Assembly (NCBI GenBank): GCA_945878385.1
Contig: CAMCTE010000087.1
Location: 1 to 10,375, forward strand
Reading direction: 5' to 3'
From: Azohydromonas lata NBRC 102462
GTDB lineage: Bacteria; Pseudomonadota; Gammaproteobacteria; Burkholderiales; Burkholderiaceae_C
Length of the DNA: 10,375 nucleotides
Made by a program: the position numbers and the translations under genes
In this document: one piece after another, positions 6,458-10,375 of the stretch
How positions within the stretch are numbered: the first letter of the stretch is position 1
Layout of the letters: each line of letters opens with the position of its first letter
Notes under the pieces: generated by a model
Databases searched by the model: none
Told to the model about the DNA's origin: nothing
The model's input: the letters and a program-made list of their open reading frames with translations, nothing else

Positions 6458-7720
6458 ATGCCCGAAAAAAAAGGCTCCTCCAGCGAAAAGGTGCTCTATT
6501 GCTCGTTCTGCGGCAAGAGCCAGCACGAGGTCAAGAAGCTGATCGCCGGCCCGTCCGTGTTCATTTGCGACGAGTGCATCGAGCTGTGCAACGACATCAT
6601 CCGTGACGAGGTGCCGCCTGAGGCAGCACCCTCCAAGGCCGGCAAGTCCGACCTTCCCACGCCTGCGGAAATCAAGAACAGCCTTGACCAGTATGTGATC
6701 GGGCAGGATGTGGCCAAGCGCATCCTGTCGGTGGCGGTGTACAACCACTACAAGCGCCTCAAGCACATGGGCGGCAAGGACGAGGTGGAGCTCTCCAAGA
6801 GCAACATCTTGCTCATTGGCCCCACCGGTTCGGGCAAGACGCTGCTGGCGCAAACGCTGGCGCGGCTGCTCAATGTGCCTTTCGTCATCGCCGACGCCAC
6901 CACGCTGACCGAAGCCGGCTATGTGGGCGAGGACGTCGAGAACATCATCCAGAAGCTGCTTCAGAACTGCAACTACGAAGTTGAGCGTGCGCAGCGCGGC
7001 ATTGTCTACATCGACGAAATCGACAAGATTTCCCGCAAGGCGGACAACCCTTCCATCACACGGGATGTGAGCGGTGAGGGCGTGCAACAGGCTCTGCTCA
7101 AGCTCGTCGAAGGCACCATGGCCAGCGTGCCACCCCAGGGCGGGCGCAAGCATCCGAACCAGGACTTCCTGCAAATCGACACGACCAACATCCTGTTCAT
7201 CTGCGGCGGCGCATTCGACGGTTTGGAAAAGGTCATTCAGAACCGTACGGAGAAGTCCGGTATCGGTTTTTCTGCCTCGGTGCAGTCCAAGAGCGAGAAG
7301 AAGGCGGCCGAACTGTTCCGGGATGTGGAGCCGGAAGACCTGATCAAGTTCGGTCTGATTCCCGAACTGGTGGGCCGCCTGCCGGTGGTCGCCACCCTGG
7401 GCGAACTCACCGAGGATGCCATGGTGCAAATCCTCACCCAGCCCAAGAATGCATTGGTCAAGCAGTACGAGCGCCTGTTCTCAATGGACGGAGTGGAACT
7501 GGAGGTTCGTCCTTCTGCACTCAGCGCCATCGCCCGCAAGGCCCTGGCCCGCAAGACGGGCGCCCGCGGCCTTCGCTCCATCGTGGAGCACTCGCTGATC
7601 GACACCATGTTCGACCTGCCCACGCTGGATGGCGTGGCCAAGGTGGTGGTGGACGAGCACAACATCGACGAGGGCACCAAGCCCCTGCTGGTGTATCGCG
7701 AGACCAAGGCCAGCGCCTGA
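6458..7720 (+). CDS. clpX: ATP-dependent Clp protease ATP-binding subunit ClpX
   Basis: This 420-residue AAA+ unfoldase recognises tagged or misfolded proteins, unfolds them and threads them into ClpP. The N-terminal zinc-binding domain has Cys15, Cys18, Cys37 and Cys40. The ATPase core holds Walker A G-P-T-G-S-G-K-T (121-128), the pore loop G-Y-V-G-E-D (154-159), Walker B V-Y-I-D-E-I-D (183-189) and the R-K-H loop (230-232). The I-G-F tripeptide that docks on ClpP is at 269-271, and sensor 2 G-A-R-G-L-R lies near 368-373. The length matches the family (424 in E. coli). The ATG at 6458 lacks a Shine-Dalgarno sequence, consistent with coupling to upstream translation. Codons 3-5 contain a run of eight A (6465-6472), unusual in this GC-rich DNA. 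It lies between clpP and lon. Confidence 0.98.
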   Translation: MPEKKGSSSEKVLYCSFCGKSQHEVKKLIAGPSVFICDECIELCNDIIRDEVPPEAAPSKAGKSDLPTPAEIKNSLDQYVIGQDVAKRILSVAVYNHYKRLKHMGGKDEVELSKSNILLIGPTGSGKTLLAQTLARLLNVPFVIADATTLTEAGYVGEDVENIIQKLLQNCNYEVERAQRGIVYIDEIDKISRKADNPSITRDVSGEGVQQALLKLVEGTMASVPPQGGRKHPNQDFLQIDTTNILFICGGAFDGLEKVIQNRTEKSGIGFSASVQSKSEKKAAELFRDVEPEDLIKFGLIPELVGRLPVVATLGELTEDAMVQILTQPKNALVKQYERLFSMDGVELEVRPSALSAIARKALARKTGARGLRSIVEHSLIDTMFDLPTLDGVAKVVVDEHNIDEGTKPLLVYRETKASA

Positions 7721-7742
7721 GCCTTTTCCCTGTTTGTACTGG

Positions 7743-7767
7743 GCCCCATCTTGTGTTCTGATGGGGC
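7743..7767 (+). other. Stem-loop in the clpX-lon spacer
   Basis: GCCCCATC (7743-7750) pairs perfectly with GATGGGGC (7760-7767) around a nine-base loop. It lies 22 bases after the clpX stop. No T run follows, so it does not look like a standard intrinsic terminator. It could protect the clpXP mRNA 3' end, or act as a weak terminator that separates clpX from the lon promoter starting two bases later. Confidence 0.45.
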
Positions 7768-7768
7768 A

Positions 7769-7797
7769 CTTGCAATCCTTCTGCCGGCCCCCAAGTA
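7769..7797 (+). promoter_or_regulatory. Candidate sigma-32 (heat-shock) promoter of lon
   Basis: CTTGCA (7769-7774) matches five of six positions of the sigma-32 -35 element CTTGAA. After a 14-base spacer comes CCCCAAGTA (7789-7797), close to the -10 element CCCCATnTA. The spacing is within the known range. The start point would fall around 7803-7805, leaving a leader of about 15-17 bases that still includes the purine-rich AAGAGAG (7807-7813) six bases before the lon ATG. In E. coli lon is a classic sigma-32 target, which supports the reading. A chance match in GC-rich DNA is possible, since CCCC runs are common. Confidence 0.6.
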
Positions 7798-7819
7798 GGC
7801 TGGAGAAAGAGAGACTTCC

Positions 7820-10258
7820 ATGCCCGGTCAAGCCCCCCTCATCGAAGACCCCGTCAGCCTGCCCCTGTTGCCGCTGCGTGATGTCGTCGTGTTCCCTCAC
7901 ATGGTGATCCCGCTGTTCGTGGGGCGTCCCAAATCCATCAAGGCTCTGGAAGCCGCGATGGAAGCCGGTCGGCAAATCATGCTTGTGGCCCAAAGGGCTG
8001 CCGGTAAAGACGAGCCCAAGGCGGATGACATGTTTGAAATCGGCTGCATTTCGAGCATCCTGCAGATGCTGAAATTGCCCGATGGCACCGTGAAGGTGTT
8101 GGTCGAGGGCGCGCAGCGTGCCCGTACCGTCAAGATCGAAGACAGCGGCGAATATTTCTCGGCGGATGTGGTGAGCGTGGCTGCCGAGAATGAAGGCTCG
8201 CCCGAGATCGAAGCCCTGCGCCGTGCGGTCACCCAGCAGTTCGACCAGTATGTCAAGCTGAACAAGAAAATCCCGCCTGAGATCCTCACCTCAATCGCTG
8301 GCATCGACGACGCTGGCCGCCTGGCCGACACCATCGCCGCACACCTTCCCCTGAAGCTTGAAGCCAAGCAAAGCGTGCTGGACCTCTACGATGTGGCCAA
8401 GCGGCTGGAAAAGCTGCTTGAATTGCTCGAGCACGAGGTCGACATCCTGCAGGTAGAAAAGCGCATCCGCGGCCGCGTCAAGCGCCAGATGGAAAAGAGC
8501 CAGCGCGAGTACTACCTCAACGAGCAGGTCAAGGCCATCCAGAAGGAGTTGGGCGACGGCGAGGAAGGTGCCGACCTCGAGGAACTCGAGAAGAAGATCA
8601 AAGCCGCGCGCATGCCCAAGGAAGCGCGCCAGAAGGCCGAAGGAGAGCTCAAGAAGCTCAAGCTGATGTCGCCCATGTCGGCCGAGGCCACGGTGGTGCG
8701 CAATTACATCGACACCCTGGTGAACCTGCCTTGGAGCAAGAAGACCAAGGTCAAGCACGACCTGTCCAATGCCGAGGAAGTGCTCAACGAGGACCACGCC
8801 GGGCTGGAGAAGGTCAAGGAACGCATTCTGGAATACCTCGCCGTGCAACAGCGCGTGGACAAGGTCAAGGCGCCCATCCTGTGCTTGGTCGGCCCTCCCG
8901 GTGTAGGCAAGACTTCGCTGGGCCAAAGCGTGGCCCGAGCCACAGGCCGCAAGTTCGTGCGCATGGCCCTGGGCGGCGTACGCGACGAAGCCGAGATCCG
9001 TGGCCACCGGCGCACCTACATCGGCTCCATGCCGGGCAAGGTGTTGCAGTCGCTCACCAAGGTGGGCACGCGCAACCCACTGTTCCTGCTCGACGAAATC
9101 GACAAGTTGGGCATGGACTTCCGCGGCGACCCGTCTTCAGCGCTGCTTGAAGTGCTGGACCCAGAACAAAACCATACCTTCAGCGACCATTACATCGAGG
9201 TTGATTTCGACCTCAGCGATGTGATGTTCGTGGCCACCTCCAACTCGATGAACATTCCCCCGGCCTTGCTGGACCGGATGGAAGTGATTCGGCTTTCTGG
9301 CTACACCGAAGACGAAAAAGTCAACATCGCGCAAACCTATCTGCTGCCCAAGCAGCGGAAGAACAATGGCGTGAAGGACGAAGAACTCGATGTGACCGAG
9401 GGTGCGGTGCGCGGCATCATCCGCTACTACACCCGCGAAGCTGGCGTGCGTTCACTCGAGCGCGAAGTGGGCAAGATCTGCCGCAAGGTGGTCAAGGGTC
9501 TGCAGCTCAAGAAGTACACCGGTCAAGTGGTGGTCAACGAGGACAACCTCAACGACTTCCTTGGTGTGCGCAAGTTCGATTTCGGCCGCGCCGAGAAGAC
9601 CAACCAGGTGGGCCAAGTGGTGGGCCTGGCCTGGACCGAAGTGGGTGGCGACCTGCTGACGATCGAAGCCGCGGTGATGAACGGCAAGGGCAACATCATC
9701 CGCACCGGCCAGTTGGGTGATGTGATGAAGGAGTCCGTGGAAGCTGCGCGCACCGTGGTGCGCTCACGCGCGCGGATGCTGGGCATCAAAGACGAACTCT
9801 TCGAGAAGCGCGACATCCACATCCACGTGCCTGATGGCGCCACACCCAAGGATGGCCCGAGCGCGGGTATCGCCATGACCACCGCCTTTGTGTCGGCGCT
9901 CACTGGCATTCCGGTGCGCTCGGATGTGGCGATGACGGGTGAGATCACGCTGCGCGGTGAAGTCACCGCCATCGGGGGCCTCAAGGAAAAGCTGCTGGCC
10001 GCGCACCGTGGTGGCATCAAGACGGTCCTCATCCCTGAGGAAAACGTCAAGGACCTGCAGGATATTCCTGAGAACGTGAAGAACCACATCGAGATCGTGC
10101 CGGTGAAATGGATCGACAAGGTGCTGGAAATTGCATTGGCTTCGAAGCCCCAACCACTGCCTGATGAAGAGCCCGCCGCGGCGGTTGCCAAGGAGGCGGC
10201 GCCTGCTGCAGCGGCGGCACCGGCGGCCGATGCAGGCGGTGAGGCCATCAAGCACTGA
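7820..10258 (+). CDS. lon: ATP-dependent protease Lon (LonA type)
   Basis: This 812-residue soluble AAA+ serine protease combines unfolding and proteolysis in one chain and degrades misfolded and short-lived regulatory proteins. The N-terminal substrate-binding domain starts L-P-L-L-P-L-R-D-V-V-V-F-P near residues 14-26, and a coiled-coil-rich linker follows (about 190-290). The AAA+ module carries Walker A G-P-P-G-V-G-K-T (358-365), Walker B L-L-D-E-I-D (423-428) and a probable arginine finger in L-L-D-R-M near 486. The protease domain (about 600-775) has the catalytic Ser681 in P-K-D-G-P-S-A-G and Lys724 in L-K-E-K-L-L, matching Ser679 and Lys722 of E. coli. The last 35 residues form an alanine-rich, low-complexity tail absent from E. 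coli Lon. The ATG at 7820 follows AAGAGAG at good spacing. A heat-shock-type promoter lies just upstream. Confidence 0.98.
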   Translation: MPGQAPLIEDPVSLPLLPLRDVVVFPHMVIPLFVGRPKSIKALEAAMEAGRQIMLVAQRAAGKDEPKADDMFEIGCISSILQMLKLPDGTVKVLVEGAQRARTVKIEDSGEYFSADVVSVAAENEGSPEIEALRRAVTQQFDQYVKLNKKIPPEILTSIAGIDDAGRLADTIAAHLPLKLEAKQSVLDLYDVAKRLEKLLELLEHEVDILQVEKRIRGRVKRQMEKSQREYYLNEQVKAIQKELGDGEEGADLEELEKKIKAARMPKEARQKAEGELKKLKLMSPMSAEATVVRNYIDTLVNLPWSKKTKVKHDLSNAEEVLNEDHAGLEKVKERILEYLAVQQRVDKVKAPILCLVGPPGVGKTSLGQSVARATGRKFVRMALGGVRDEAEIRGHRRTYIGSMPGKVLQSLTKVGTRNPLFLLDEIDKLGMDFRGDPSSALLEVLDPEQNHTFSDHYIEVDFDLSDVMFVATSNSMNIPPALLDRMEVIRLSGYTEDEKVNIAQTYLLPKQRKNNGVKDEELDVTEGAVRGIIRYYTREAGVRSLEREVGKICRKVVKGLQLKKYTGQVVVNEDNLNDFLGVRKFDFGRAEKTNQVGQVVGLAWTEVGGDLLTIEAAVMNGKGNIIRTGQLGDVMKESVEAARTVVRSRARMLGIKDELFEKRDIHIHVPDGATPKDGPSAGIAMTTAFVSALTGIPVRSDVAMTGEITLRGEVTAIGGLKEKLLAAHRGGIKTVLIPEENVKDLQDIPENVKNHIEIVPVKWIDKVLEIALASKPQPLPDEEPAAAVAKEAAPAAAAAPAADAGGEAIKH

Positions 10259-10271
10259 TTCGATCAGCCTC

Positions 10272-10301
10272 TTGCAACGGCAGTTCAAAATGTTGTATAC
10301 T
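10272..10301 (+). promoter_or_regulatory. Sigma-70-type promoter for the downstream tRNA
   Basis: TTGCAA (10272-10277) and TATACT (10296-10301) are separated by 18 bases, close to the consensus TTGACA/TATAAT. It begins 14 bases after the lon stop and points to the tRNA. Transcription would start near 10308, about 47 bases before the tRNA. No terminator for lon is seen before it, so lon transcripts may also run into the tRNA. Confidence 0.8.
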
Positions 10302-10307
10302 TGAGGG

Positions 10308-10347
10308 CTTGACGGATGCGAGACCAAGCGCATCAAAAAGCGTCAAG
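10308..10347 (+). other. Long leader hairpin before the tRNA
   Basis: CTTGACG (10308-10314) pairs with CGTCAAG (10341-10347), and directly inside it GATGCG (10315-10320) pairs with CGCATC (10329-10334). The 13 pairs are interrupted only by a one-sided bulge, AAAAAG (10335-10340), and close on an eight-base loop. The predicted transcription start falls at the foot of the stem, so almost the whole leader would be this hairpin, with seven bases left before the tRNA. It may guide 5' processing by RNase P or another ribonuclease, or stabilise the precursor; the role is inference. Confidence 0.55.
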
Positions 10348-10354
10348 AACACAT

Positions 10355-10375
10355 GCGGGAATAGCTCAGTTGGTA
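10355..10375 (+). tRNA. tRNA, probably tRNA-Gly(GCC), 5' end only
   Basis: The last 21 bases of the window read as the acceptor strand GCGGGAA, the TA linker and the start of a D arm (GCTCAGTTGGTA). This is a canonical tRNA 5' end and matches the E. coli glycine GCC tRNA as I remember it. The anticodon lies beyond the window, so the amino-acid identity is not proven. A strong promoter and a leader hairpin precede it. Confidence 0.85.

Noticed and set aside
10259..10307. Terminator after lon
   Set aside because: No stable stem followed by a T run exists in this stretch, which is instead occupied by the tRNA promoter.
1..10375. Mobile elements, CRISPR arrays, phage genes or a new defence system
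   Set aside because: No transposase, integrase, regular repeat array or unfamiliar gene cluster is present. Every large gene belongs to a known core family in a conventional order.

Overview
The window is chromosomal DNA, GC-rich in base composition, from a betaproteobacterium. It is most likely from the Burkholderiales and resembles Comamonadaceae. I infer this from protein similarity as I recall it and from the gene order tRNA-Leu - tig - clpP - clpX - lon - tRNA-Gly; no database search was possible. No mobile element, CRISPR array, phage gene or clear sign of horizontal transfer is visible. Coding density is high and no stretch over 300 bases lacks a gene.

Left part, 1-4106. The C-terminal end of a PbpG-type D,D-peptidase (serine peptidase family S11) enters from the left on the + strand. 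It overlaps tail to tail with a four-gene block on the - strand, read right to left: hpnC, hpnD, hpnE and an IclR-family regulator. HpnC, HpnD and HpnE together make squalene from two farnesyl diphosphates through presqualene diphosphate and hydroxysqualene, the entry to hopanoid synthesis. The genes are packed tightly: 7 bases separate hpnC and hpnD, hpnD and hpnE overlap, and hpnE and the regulator lie about 34 bases apart. This suggests one transcript starting between hpnC and the tRNA. No squalene-hopene cyclase gene lies in the window.

Middle, 4107-4348. A short divergent region holds a near-perfect inverted repeat beside a complete tRNA-Leu (anticodon UAG). Two consecutive stem-loops then lead into tig.

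Right part, 4349-10375. This is the conserved protein quality-control cluster: trigger factor (nascent-chain chaperone), ClpP (protease), ClpX (AAA+ unfoldase that feeds ClpP) and Lon (self-contained AAA+ protease). All four proteins are full length with their catalytic or signature motifs intact. The spacers hold a probable terminator after tig, a 12-codon mini-ORF linking clpP to clpX, and a stem-loop followed by a sigma-32-like promoter in front of lon. After lon come a strong sigma-70-like promoter, a leader that folds into a long hairpin, and the first 21 bases of a tRNA, most likely tRNA-Gly(GCC), cut by the window edge.

Overall this is a core-genome region of well-known families. I found no undescribed system. 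The points worth a second look are regulatory: the lon promoter, the hpnC upstream palindrome, the clpP-clpX mini-ORF and the tRNA-Gly leader hairpin.
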